DNA from: Leekyejoonella antrihumi
GTDB taxonomy: Bacteria; Actinomycetota; Actinomycetes; Actinomycetales; Dermatophilaceae
Direction of reading: 5' to 3'
NCBI RefSeq assembly: GCF_007845645.1
Contig: NZ_VCQV01000020.1
Location: 1-64,000 of the forward strand
Length of the DNA: 64,000 nucleotides
Position 1 is the first letter of the stretch. Each line of letters begins with the position of its first letter. The position numbers were made by a program, and so were the translations under genes. The notes under the pieces are model-generated. The model was not told the DNA's origin. It made no database searches and saw only the letters and a list, made by a program, of their open reading frames with translations. This document shows positions 1-7,121 of this stretch, one piece after another.

Positions 1-65
1 CGTGCCTTCGGCACGCCCTCAGCAGACATCCTCCTGATCAGCGCCCAGTCCTCCAATGTGATCAC
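1..65 (-). CDS. istA: IS21-family transposase IstA, N-terminal fragment (cut by window edge)
   Basis: Read on the minus strand from a GTG at 65, the sequence gives about 21 residues beginning VITLEDWALIRRMSAEG. This resembles the start of IS21-type IstA transposases, which open with an EDW-x-x-I-R-R segment before a helix-turn-helix. The rest of the gene lies outside the window. It sits directly inside the terminal repeats described at 1-132, as expected for istA at the left end of an IS21 element. IstA would catalyse insertion together with the helper ATPase IstB. The identification rests on a short peptide plus the terminal DNA, so it is good but not certain. Confidence 0.6.
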   Translation of the reverse strand, partial: MITLEDWALIRRMSAEGVPKA

Positions 66-132
66 ACTCCGATCGTCGTGAGTGTTCACTTTTCGAGCGT
101 CGTAACTGACCAGTTTTCAAGCGTCGTCGACA
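1..132 (-). mobile_element. Terminal segment of an IS21-family insertion sequence
   Basis: Read on the minus strand from 132, the DNA starts TGTCGACGACGCTTGAAAAC and continues with a second related block containing ACGACGCTCGAAAAGTGAAC. IS21-family ends typically begin with TG and carry repeated transposase-binding blocks of this kind. The IstA-like start codon follows inward. The outer boundary is placed at base 132 because of the terminal CA on the plus strand. The other end and the target duplication are outside the window. The element sits about 185 bp upstream of the DUF4097 promoter and does not appear to interrupt that operon. I see no gene in 133-317. Confidence 0.6.
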
Positions 133-317
133 GGTGGGCGCAACGCGTGGTGATCACTCTGCTGGCCTGAACCCTGCTGCGTCGCGCGTACCTGCCCCTG
201 TGGTCACGCGACATCGCGTTATCTTGGCCGAACTGGCGAAACACGACCGGATAAGGCGATCTCGAGCAAAGGCAACGCGGGACATTGCGATGCCCGATAC
301 GCAGTGCCAGACGATCA

Positions 318-373
318 TTGACGAGACCCAAATCGCGATATATCGTGTCTTGCACAAACACGATACATCGCGA
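318..373 (+). promoter_or_regulatory. Promoter with overlapping 16-bp inverted repeat, probable PadR operator
   Basis: TTGACG (318-323), a 17-nt spacer and TATCGT (341-346) form a plausible promoter. Over the -10 lies TCGCGATATATCGTGT (333-348), matched by ACACGATACATCGCGA (358-373), an inverted repeat with a single mismatch. The left arm also contains the 10-bp palindrome CGATATATCG. The downstream operon ends with a PadR-type repressor gene, so autoregulation by that protein is the natural inference. Binding is not shown by sequence alone. Confidence 0.6.
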
Positions 374-391
374 AACTTGAAGGAGTCGAAG

Positions 392-1231
392 ATGTCAGAG
401 AAATGGGAGATCACCGGTCCGCGTGTGCTGGACATCGGGGATGACGGTGAGCGGGTCCGCAAGTTCGCGGTCGGGCTCGTAGGGGGCCACATCGACGTCG
501 TCACACACGATGACTCCCCCACTGCACGAGTCGAGGTCCACGAGGTGGTCGGGCGGCCATTGAAGGTCACCTGGAACGGCAGCAAGCTGAAGATCAGCCA
601 GGTCAAGGACGACGGTGACAGCCTCTGGGACACGATCAAGCAGGTCACCGGCAACCGGCGCGATGCCGCACGAATCTCTGTGTCCATTCCCGAGGACGCC
701 ACAGCGAGTGTGTCCACCGTCAGTGCCACCTCGGTCATCAGCGGCACCCGCGCGACGACCCGCGCCAACACGGTGAGCGGTGACATGACGGTCGACGACA
801 TCGAGGGAACGATCGACCTCAACGCCGTGTCCGGCTCGATCGAGGCGCACGCTCTGAGCGGCACCCTGCGGGCGAATGCGGTGAGCGGCGAGATCACCGT
901 CCACCGCAGTCGGCTCGACCCGATCAAGCTCAACACCGTCAGCGGCGATGTCACCCTTGACCTGCTCGGGGGACGATCGGTGATCTCGTCCAGCTCGGTG
1001 TCCGGTGACGTCACGCTTCGCATACCCCAGGGTGGCGGCTATTCCGTGCAGGTGCACAGCATCAGCGGACACGCCATCGTCGACGGAATGGAGCTCGGCG
1101 GCAAGCCGGGCGCGCGTGGCGGTCAGGTCGAGGACGGCGACGGCGCGCTCAAGGTGACGGCAAACTCCGTGTCGGGAGACGTCGTCATCCTGCGCGCCGT
1201 GGCCCCCGACCTGCAGAAGGCGGAGTCATGA
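392..1231 (+). CDS. DUF4097-family beta-repeat protein
   Basis: This encodes 279 residues. The ATG at 392 is chosen because GAAGGAG (378-384) lies seven bases upstream, although the frame stays open further 5'. The first 100 or so residues form a mixed region. After that, short strands with VSGD/VSGE/LSGT motifs recur about every 15-25 residues to the end, the pattern of the DUF4097 adhesin-like beta-helix family. No signal peptide or membrane segment is visible, so the protein is probably cytoplasmic or membrane-peripheral. It is followed by a tiny coupled ORF and a PadR regulator, a common actinobacterial pairing. The family has no firmly established biochemical role; a part in envelope stress is only inference. 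Confidence 0.8.
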   Translation: MSEKWEITGPRVLDIGDDGERVRKFAVGLVGGHIDVVTHDDSPTARVEVHEVVGRPLKVTWNGSKLKISQVKDDGDSLWDTIKQVTGNRRDAARISVSIPEDATASVSTVSATSVISGTRATTRANTVSGDMTVDDIEGTIDLNAVSGSIEAHALSGTLRANAVSGEITVHRSRLDPIKLNTVSGDVTLDLLGGRSVISSSSVSGDVTLRIPQGGGYSVQVHSISGHAIVDGMELGGKPGARGGQVEDGDGALKVTANSVSGDVVILRAVAPDLQKAES

Positions 1232-1362
1232 CACCCGGGACGTCCATCGGCCCACTGAGCATGTGGCTCGTCGCGGTTCAGCTGAAGGCGCTGTCGCCCA
1301 CCACCACACCAACGGGCCGACCGGTGCCGAAACCCGCTCTCGCGCAGAGGAAGCACGCATGA
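1228..1362 (+). CDS. Possible 44-residue coupled ORF between DUF4097 and PadR genes
   Basis: An ATG at 1228 overlaps the TGA of the DUF4097 gene (ATGA), and its own TGA at 1360-1362 overlaps the ATG of the PadR gene (ATGA). It therefore bridges the two genes exactly. The peptide begins MTPGTSIGPLSMWLVAVQLK and then becomes rich in Pro, Thr and Arg. The double four-base overlap suggests translational coupling, possibly a ribosome relay that keeps regulator expression tied to the first gene. No homologue is known to me. It could equally be chance in a high-GC intergenic stretch. Confidence 0.35.
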   Translation: MTPGTSIGPLSMWLVAVQLKALSPTTTPTGRPVPKPALAQRKHA

Positions 1363-1949
1363 GTCCCGTGTTCGCGCACGGTCAGCTGCGCCTCTACCTC
1401 CTCGCATTGCTGGCGGACGGCCCGCGCCACGGCTACGAGGTGATGCGGGACCTGGAGGAGCGGTTCCACGGGCTGTACACGCCAAGTGCCGGCACCATCT
1501 ACCCACGACTGGCGAAGCTCGAGGAGGAAGGTCTGGTCGAGCGCAGTATGCAGGGGCGCAAGGGCACGTACGCACTCACCGAGCAGGGCCGGGAGGAAGT
1601 CGCCTCTCGCAGGGCCGACCTCGGCGACCTGGAGCAGGATCTCGACCAGTCGGTGCACGACCTTGCCGCGGAGGTGCGCTCCAGAGTGCACGGCCAGTCC
1701 TCGGACCTGCGCAACGAGCTCAAGGCCGCCGCCAAGGCGGCCCGCCGCACGGCGGTCCCGATCGGGGCGGACACTGGCCCCATCTCCGGGGGTCGCACCG
1801 ATGCACTCGTCGAGGAGGCGTTGCAGCAGCTTCGTCGTGCCGCACGCCGAGTCACCCGGGCCAGATCCACCACTGAGCAGACCCGGCAGGAGGCACTGGC
1901 GGTGATCACCGAGGCGGTCCGGCGGATGCAGGAGCTCGCCGATCGCTGA
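1359..1949 (+). CDS. PadR-family transcriptional regulator
   Basis: The protein has 196 residues from the ATG at 1359, with an AGAGG eight bases upstream. The frame extends further 5' to 1263, but the PadR fold starts at MSPVFAHGQLRLYLLALLAD. Residues 8-85 form the winged helix, with the typical GPRHGYEVM and PSAGTIYPRLAKLEEEGLV segments. A C-terminal helical region rich in Arg and Ala probably mediates dimerisation. It is the last gene of an operon with a DUF4097 protein and likely represses that operon through the inverted repeat at 333-373. The ligand is unknown. Confidence 0.85.
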   Translation: MSPVFAHGQLRLYLLALLADGPRHGYEVMRDLEERFHGLYTPSAGTIYPRLAKLEEEGLVERSMQGRKGTYALTEQGREEVASRRADLGDLEQDLDQSVHDLAAEVRSRVHGQSSDLRNELKAAAKAARRTAVPIGADTGPISGGRTDALVEEALQQLRRAARRVTRARSTTEQTRQEALAVITEAVRRMQELADR

Positions 1950-1968
1950 CCGATCCTGCGGCCCTGCT

Positions 1969-2943
1969 TCAGTCGCCCATGGTCAGCACCAGCTTGCCGA
2001 AGACGTCACCGCCCACCATCTTGGCGAAGGCGTCCTTGGCCTCGGCAAGCGGGCGCACGGAGTCGATCATCGGCTCGATGCGCTGCTCGGTCATGAAGGC
2101 CAGCAGCTGACCGAGCTCCTGGCGGGTGCCCATCGTCGAGCCCTGAATGCGCATCTGCTGGAAGAAGATCCGCGTCAGCTCCGCCTTCTCCGGAGCATCA
2201 CCGGAGGTCGCGCCGACAATCACGACAGTCCCACCGGGGCGCAGCGACTTGATCGAGTGCGACCAGGTAGCGGCGCCGACGGTCTCCAGGACCGCGTCCA
2301 CCCGTGCGGGCAACCGCTCCCCCGACGCGAACGCCTGATCGGCGCCCAGCTCCACCGCCCGCCGACCCTTGGTCTCATCGCGACTGGTCACCCACATGCG
2401 CAACCCTGCTGCCGAACCGAGCTGCACTGCGGCAGTCGCCACGCCACCGCCCGCCCCCTGCACGAGCACCGTGTCACCGGGTCGCACCCGCGCCTGAACG
2501 AACAGCATCCGGTAGGCCGTGAGCCAGGCGGTCGACACGCAGGCCGCATGCGAGGCGGTCATCCCCGATGGCTTGGGCACCAGATTGGCCGAAGGCACCC
2601 ACACCTCCTCCGCGAGCGTGCCCGGGTAGCGCTCGGACAGCAGGCTGCGCTTGGGGTCCAGCGTCTCGTCGCCGGCCCAGCCCGGGCTGGGGATCACCGT
2701 GTGCAGGACGACCTGGTCGCCGTCATCGGTCGTCCCGACCCCATCGCAACCGAGCACCATCGGCACGCGGTCCTGCGGCAGGCCTACGCCGCGCAGCGAG
2801 AACACGTCATGGTGGTTGAGGCTGCCGGCCACCATGGTGACCTTCACCCAACCGGGCGGGGCCGGTGGCAGGTCGAACGCCCCGACCTCAAGGGCGCTCA
2901 GGGGGTCGTCGGGGCTGATGCGGGCGGCGTAGGCGGCGATCAT
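1969..2943 (-). CDS. Zinc-free MDR-type NADPH:quinone oxidoreductase
   Basis: A 324-residue member of the medium-chain dehydrogenase/reductase superfamily, starting at an ATG at 2943. The N-terminal GroES-like domain (about 1-130) is followed by a Rossmann fold with the nucleotide-binding segment VQGAGGGVATAAVQL near residue 165 and a later VVIVGATSG strand. Cys and His ligands of a catalytic zinc are not evident, which favours the quinone oxidoreductase/enoyl reductase branch using NAD(P)H. It stands alone, convergent with the PadR operon and divergent from the Nramp transporter. The exact substrate cannot be read from sequence. Confidence 0.8.
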   Translation of the reverse strand: MIAAYAARISPDDPLSALEVGAFDLPPAPPGWVKVTMVAGSLNHHDVFSLRGVGLPQDRVPMVLGCDGVGTTDDGDQVVLHTVIPSPGWAGDETLDPKRSLLSERYPGTLAEEVWVPSANLVPKPSGMTASHAACVSTAWLTAYRMLFVQARVRPGDTVLVQGAGGGVATAAVQLGSAAGLRMWVTSRDETKGRRAVELGADQAFASGERLPARVDAVLETVGAATWSHSIKSLRPGGTVVIVGATSGDAPEKAELTRIFFQQMRIQGSTMGTRQELGQLLAFMTEQRIEPMIDSVRPLAEAKDAFAKMVGGDVFGKLVLTMGD

Positions 2944-2967
2944 CCCCGCAGTCTAGGTCGCGGCCCT

Positions 2968-3003
2968 TACCTCAAGAGTTAGCATCGGCTAACATTTGAG
3001 GTA
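2968..3003 (+). promoter_or_regulatory. 36-bp palindrome overlapping the mntH ribosome-binding site, candidate MntR operator
   Basis: GTTAGC-ATCG-GCTAAC (2978-2993) is a perfect inverted repeat. It is nested in an outer pair TACCTCAA (2968-2975) and TTGAGGTA (2996-3003), giving 16-bp arms with two mismatches. The right arm ends at the AGGAGG Shine-Dalgarno (3003-3008) of the transporter gene. The gene two places downstream encodes a DtxR/MntR-type repressor, so Mn(II)- or Fe(II)-dependent repression here is the likely function. The site could also affect the divergent oxidoreductase gene. Confidence 0.65.
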
Positions 3004-3013
3004 GGAGGTGCTG

Positions 3014-4261
3014 ATGGCTTCGACGCGGGTGGCCGAACCTCGGCGTCGCCTGCGCCCCGAGAATCGACTGATCGGCCTGCTCGGGCCGGCCTTTGTCGCC
3101 GCGATCGCCTACGTCGACCCGGGGAACGTTGCGGCCAACCTGTCCGCCGGAGCGCAGTTCGGCTACCTGCTGGTGTGGGTGCTGGTCGTGGCCAACGTCA
3201 TGGCCGTCATCGTGCAGTATCTGTCGGCCAAGCTCGGTCTGGTCACGGGACGAAGCCTCGCCGAGCTGATCGGGGAGCGCACCTCCCGCACCGGCCGGCT
3301 GCTCTTCTGGGCCCAGGCGGAGGTGATCGCCGCCGCGACCGACCTGGCCGAGGTGATCGGCGGTGCGATCGCGCTCAACATTCTCTTCAACCTTCCACTG
3401 GTGACCGGCGGTCTCATCGTCAGCGTCGTCTCGATGGCCATCCTTTCCGTGCAGTCGCGCGGTGGGCAGCGCCGGTTCGAGCTGCTCGTGATCGGTCTGC
3501 TGGCTATCATCACCATCGGTTTCGTGTCCGGACTGGCGACCAGCGGAGTGTCATGGTCGGGCACCTTCAGCGGTCTTGCGCCGCGATTCGACGGATCGCG
3601 CTCCGTGCTGCTGGCGGCCAGCATGCTGGGTGCCACGGTGATGCCGCACGCGATCTACCTGCATTCGAATCTGGCCCGCGACAGGCACGGCAGCGCCCAC
3701 GACGATGGCCGGTTGCGCAAGCTGCTGCGCGCCAACCGACTGGACGTCATGCTCGCACTGGCCATAGCCGGCTCGGTCAACATCGCCATGCTGCTGCTGG
3801 CCGCGTCGAGCCTGCCGGGCGTAGCCGACACCGACACGATCGCCGGCGCCCACCATGCCATTGAGCACGCGCTCGGACCGGCGATCGGCACGATCTTCGC
3901 CATCGGCCTGCTCGCCTCCGGCCTGGCCTCCACCTCAGTGGGTTGCTACGCGGGCGCGGCCGTCATGGAGGGCCTGCTGCACGTGCGGGTCCCGCTGCTC
4001 GCCCGCCGCGTGGTCACCGTGATTCCGGCCCTGATCGTGCTGGGCCTGCCGGTCGACCCGACGTGGGCGTTGGTGCTGAGCCAAGTGGTGCTGTCGGTCG
4101 GCATTCCCTTTGCACTCGTCCCGCTCGCCCGGTTCACCGGAAACCGGCAGATCATGGGCCGGTTCGTCAACGCCCCGGCGCTGCGAGCCGGCGCCGTTCT
4201 CGTGGCTGCGGCCATCATCGTGCTGAACGTCCTGCTGATCTACCTCACCATCGCCGGGTGA
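3014..4261 (+). CDS. mntH: Nramp-family divalent metal (Mn2+/Fe2+) transporter
   Basis: A 415-residue membrane protein with about eleven transmembrane segments. The metal-binding DPGN motif of TM1 is present at residues 35-38 (YVDPGNVAANLS), and the TM6 MPH motif is near residue 210 (ATVMPHAIYLHS). Both are diagnostic for proton-coupled Nramp transporters. A GTG at 3008 is possible, but AGGAGG at 3003-3008 fits the ATG at 3014 better. It is followed 18 bases later by a DtxR/MntR-type repressor gene and preceded by a palindromic operator, so uptake is probably shut off when metal is replete. Manganese is the expected main substrate; iron is possible. Confidence 0.88.
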   Translation: MASTRVAEPRRRLRPENRLIGLLGPAFVAAIAYVDPGNVAANLSAGAQFGYLLVWVLVVANVMAVIVQYLSAKLGLVTGRSLAELIGERTSRTGRLLFWAQAEVIAAATDLAEVIGGAIALNILFNLPLVTGGLIVSVVSMAILSVQSRGGQRRFELLVIGLLAIITIGFVSGLATSGVSWSGTFSGLAPRFDGSRSVLLAASMLGATVMPHAIYLHSNLARDRHGSAHDDGRLRKLLRANRLDVMLALAIAGSVNIAMLLLAASSLPGVADTDTIAGAHHAIEHALGPAIGTIFAIGLLASGLASTSVGCYAGAAVMEGLLHVRVPLLARRVVTVIPALIVLGLPVDPTWALVLSQVVLSVGIPFALVPLARFTGNRQIMGRFVNAPALRAGAVLVAAAIIVLNVLLIYLTIAG

Positions 4262-4279
4262 GCCGATGAAGGAATGCCC

Positions 4280-4966
4280 ATGAGCAAACCCGCGAAAAGT
4301 GACCTGAGCAGCACTGCCGAGGACTACGTCAAAGCGATCTGGTCCGCGCGTGAGTGGGGCGGCGAACCCACGTCGATCACGGCGCTCGCGGAGCGCTTCG
4401 GCACGACGCGAGCGACCGTCTCCGAAACGATCAAGCGGCTGACCGCACGAGGCCTCGTCACTCATGAGCCCTACAAGGAGATTGCGCTCACGCCAACCGG
4501 CGAGCTCGAAGCACTGCTCATGGTGCGACGGCATCGACTGCTGGAGACCTTCCTGGTCACCACCCTCGGATACGGCTGGGATGAGGTGCACGATGAGGCC
4601 GAGTCGTTGGAGCACGCCGCGTCCACCCGCATGATCGACCGAATCGACGACGTGCTCGGCCACCCGGACCACGACCCGCACGGAGACCCGATTCCTTCAC
4701 GTGACGGTGTGATTCGGCATCCAGCGAGCGCCGTGTCGCTTGCCGAAGCCGCGCCGGGCGACTATTGCATCGTGCGCATCTCCGACTCCGACTCCGATCG
4801 GCTCGTCTATTTCGACGAGCAGGGGCTGCTGCCCAGAAGCCCCATCAACGTGCAGTCTCAGGACGATCGCGCCGGCACCACGACCGTCGTCACCGCACAC
4901 GGAAACCTGGTCGCTCTTGCCGGAGACGCCACCCGCGCCATCATGCTCGTCCCGACGCCGCACTGA
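4280..4966 (+). CDS. mntR: DtxR/MntR-family metal-dependent repressor
   Basis: This encodes 228 residues. The ATG at 4280 suits the GAAGGA at 4268-4273; an ATG at 4274 would lie too close. Domains in order are a winged helix (about 8-70, with TTRATVSETIKRLTARGLV), a dimerisation/metal domain (70-145) with many acidic and His residues (HRLLETFL, WDEVHDEAESLEH, HPDHDPHGDPIP), and a C-terminal SH3/FeoA-like domain (about 155-228). The three-domain length is like IdeR/DtxR. Its place right behind the Nramp gene suggests it senses Mn(II) or Fe(II) and represses that transporter. Confidence 0.85.
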   Translation: MSKPAKSDLSSTAEDYVKAIWSAREWGGEPTSITALAERFGTTRATVSETIKRLTARGLVTHEPYKEIALTPTGELEALLMVRRHRLLETFLVTTLGYGWDEVHDEAESLEHAASTRMIDRIDDVLGHPDHDPHGDPIPSRDGVIRHPASAVSLAEAAPGDYCIVRISDSDSDRLVYFDEQGLLPRSPINVQSQDDRAGTTTVVTAHGNLVALAGDATRAIMLVPTPH

Positions 4967-5114
4967 CCAACCGCCGGCTGCCTCGATCACGACTCATCGT
5001 GAGATGGCCAAAATGGATGAGTCCAGTAGCCCACCACGATGGGCCCGACGACGATAGCGTTTTCCCGTTCCCTGGCCACAAGCCCAAATGCACCTGTCCC
5101 CTGGGAGGTCCGCT

Positions 5115-5402
5115 GTGTCACAGCACCCAAGTCCCGACGAAGCGCCACCCGCCAGAACCGGCCTTCTCTGGCTGACCGGCATTTTGCTCGTTATCCCGAT
5201 GCTCGCGCTGATTCCCGTCGGTTGGTACTCCAAGCAGGATCCCAAGCTCGGGGCGTTCCCGTTCTTCGTCTGGTACCAGATGCTTTGGGTATTCCTCACG
5301 GCCGGCTTTACCTGGGCCGCCTACCTCGTCGTCCAAAAAGCCCGACCGCACCGTCCGATGGAACCCGTCGGACGGCACGCCACCAAGGAGGGTGACGCGT
5401 GA
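5115..5402 (+). CDS. DUF3311 small membrane protein, symporter partner
   Basis: A 95-residue protein whose GTG at 5115 follows GGGAGG (5103-5108). It has two hydrophobic segments (about 19-40 and 54-75) separated by a short loop with the KQDPKLGAFPFFVWYQ sequence typical of DUF3311. Its stop overlaps the GTG of the following solute:sodium symporter (GTGA at 5399-5402). DUF3311 genes are regularly found in this position before monocarboxylate-type permeases, so a small accessory subunit is likely. Its mechanism is not known. The 148 bases before it hold no gene that I can see. Confidence 0.8.
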   Translation: MSQHPSPDEAPPARTGLLWLTGILLVIPMLALIPVGWYSKQDPKLGAFPFFVWYQMLWVFLTAGFTWAAYLVVQKARPHRPMEPVGRHATKEGDA

Positions 5403-7114
5403 ACACCCTGATTCACCAGACGGCGAACCCGTCACACCCCAACTCCGGCGTCAACGGCGTCGCCCTGACCGTGCTCATCGTGTTGTTCCTGCTGGTCACC
5501 GTCATGGGGTTCCTCGCCACCCGTTGGCGCAAGGGCGGATCCCTGGACACTCTCGACGAGTGGGGACTGGGCGGCCGGTCCTTCGGGACCTGGATCACCT
5601 GGTTCCTGCTAGGAGGCGACCTCTACACGGCATACACCTTCGTGGCGGTCCCGGCTGCGATGTTCTCACTCGGTGCCGTATCCGGTTTCTTCGCAGTGCC
5701 ATACACGATCGTGGCCTACCCGATCATCTTCTTCTTCATGTCACGGCTATGGTCGGTCAGCCACCGGCACGGGTATGTCACGGGCGCAGACTTCGTGCGT
5801 GGACGCTACGGCTCCCGTGGCCTGTCGCTCGCGATCGCCGTCACCGGCATCCTCGCCACCCTGCCCTACATCGCCCTGCAACTGGTCGGCATTCAGGCGG
5901 TCCTCGAAGTGGCCGGAGTGGGTGGCAGCGGCAACTGGTTCGTCAAGGACCTCCCGCTGATCCTGGCGTTCGCCGTACTCGCGGCCTACACCTACACCAG
6001 CGGTCTGCGCGCGCCGGCCATCATCGCGTTCGTGAAGGATGGGCTGATCTACCTGGTCATCATCGTCGCGATCATCTACCTGCCGACCAAGGTCGGCGGC
6101 TGGGGTCACATCTTCGACGCGGTCGACGCCAAGAGCGCGGCCGCCGCCAAGACTCCGACCGGCCCGCAGTTCCCGGTCAACGTGCCCAAGCCGGCGCAGT
6201 GGACCTACATCACGCTGGCGTTCGGCTCGGCAATGGCGCTGTTCATGTATCCGCACTCGATCACCGCGGTGCTTTCCTCCAAGAGCCGCAAGACCATTCG
6301 CCGCAACGCGGCGATCCTGCCGGCCTACTCCTTCGTGCTCGCCCTGCTTGCGCTGCTGGGCTGGATCGCCATCGCGGCGGGCACCAAGCCGTTGGGCTTC
6401 GGCAACAAGCCCAACGCCCAGCTCGTGGTGCCGCAGCTCTTCGAGGACCAGTTCCCCAGTTGGTTCGCTGGAATTGCGTTCGCAGCCATCGCTATCGGCG
6501 CACTCGTGCCGGCGGCCATCATGTCGATCGCAGCATCCAACACCTTCACTCGCAACATCTACAAGGAGTGGATCAAGCCGAACGCCACCGTCGCAGAGGA
6601 GGCGAAGGTCTCCAAGCTCGTGTCGCTGGTCGTGAAGATCTTTGCGGTGGTGTTCGTGCTGTCGCTGGACAAGCAGAACGCCATCAACATGCAGCTGCTC
6701 GGTGGAATCTGGATCCTGCAGACCTTCCCGGCCATCGTCGTCGGGCTATATACCCGCTGGCTGCACCGATGGGCGCTGCTGATCGGGTGGGCGATCGCCA
6801 TGATCTACGGGACGTGGAAGGCCTACGGCATCGCCAGCCCGAATACGTCGCACTTCGGCGGATCCGCCGCAATCATCCCCGGCATCGACAAGATGGGCTA
6901 CATCGCGGTCACCGCACTGGTCCTCAACGTCATCGTGGCCGTCGTCCTGACCTTCGTCTTCCGCGCCTTCAAGACGCCCTACGGCAAGGATGAGACCGTC
7001 ACGGTCGACTACTTCGCCGACCAGGACGACCCCAAGGTCGCTGCCTACAACCCCGACCCGCTGGCTGAGGCAACCACTGGGGCGCCCGGCCGTCACCAGG
7101 CCGGTCCCGGCTGA
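5399..7114 (+). CDS. mctP: Sodium:solute symporter, MctP-like monocarboxylate permease
   Basis: A 571-residue member of the SSS family with about thirteen transmembrane helices. The GTG at 5399 has AAGGAGG (5385-5391) upstream and overlaps the stop of the DUF3311 gene. The N-terminal region includes WGLGGRSFGTWITWFLLGGDLYTAY, and the core contains the conserved YPHSITAVLSSKSRKTIRRN segment seen in bacterial MctP-type transporters. The tail after residue 520 is hydrophilic. The pair with DUF3311 is the usual arrangement for lactate/pyruvate/acetate-type uptake. The substrate is inferred from family and pairing only. Confidence 0.8.
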   Translation: MNTLIHQTANPSHPNSGVNGVALTVLIVLFLLVTVMGFLATRWRKGGSLDTLDEWGLGGRSFGTWITWFLLGGDLYTAYTFVAVPAAMFSLGAVSGFFAVPYTIVAYPIIFFFMSRLWSVSHRHGYVTGADFVRGRYGSRGLSLAIAVTGILATLPYIALQLVGIQAVLEVAGVGGSGNWFVKDLPLILAFAVLAAYTYTSGLRAPAIIAFVKDGLIYLVIIVAIIYLPTKVGGWGHIFDAVDAKSAAAAKTPTGPQFPVNVPKPAQWTYITLAFGSAMALFMYPHSITAVLSSKSRKTIRRNAAILPAYSFVLALLALLGWIAIAAGTKPLGFGNKPNAQLVVPQLFEDQFPSWFAGIAFAAIAIGALVPAAIMSIAASNTFTRNIYKEWIKPNATVAEEAKVSKLVSLVVKIFAVVFVLSLDKQNAINMQLLGGIWILQTFPAIVVGLYTRWLHRWALLIGWAIAMIYGTWKAYGIASPNTSHFGGSAAIIPGIDKMGYIAVTALVLNVIVAVVLTFVFRAFKTPYGKDETVTVDYFADQDDPKVAAYNPDPLAEATTGAPGRHQAGPG

Positions 7115-7121
7115 CGCGCCC

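Noticed and set aside
5392-6993. Overlapping plus-strand open frame of 533 codons in the symporter gene
   Set aside because: It is frame-shifted relative to the SSS symporter and consists of Arg/Gly/His-rich text with no membrane helices; the symporter frame is clearly the real one.
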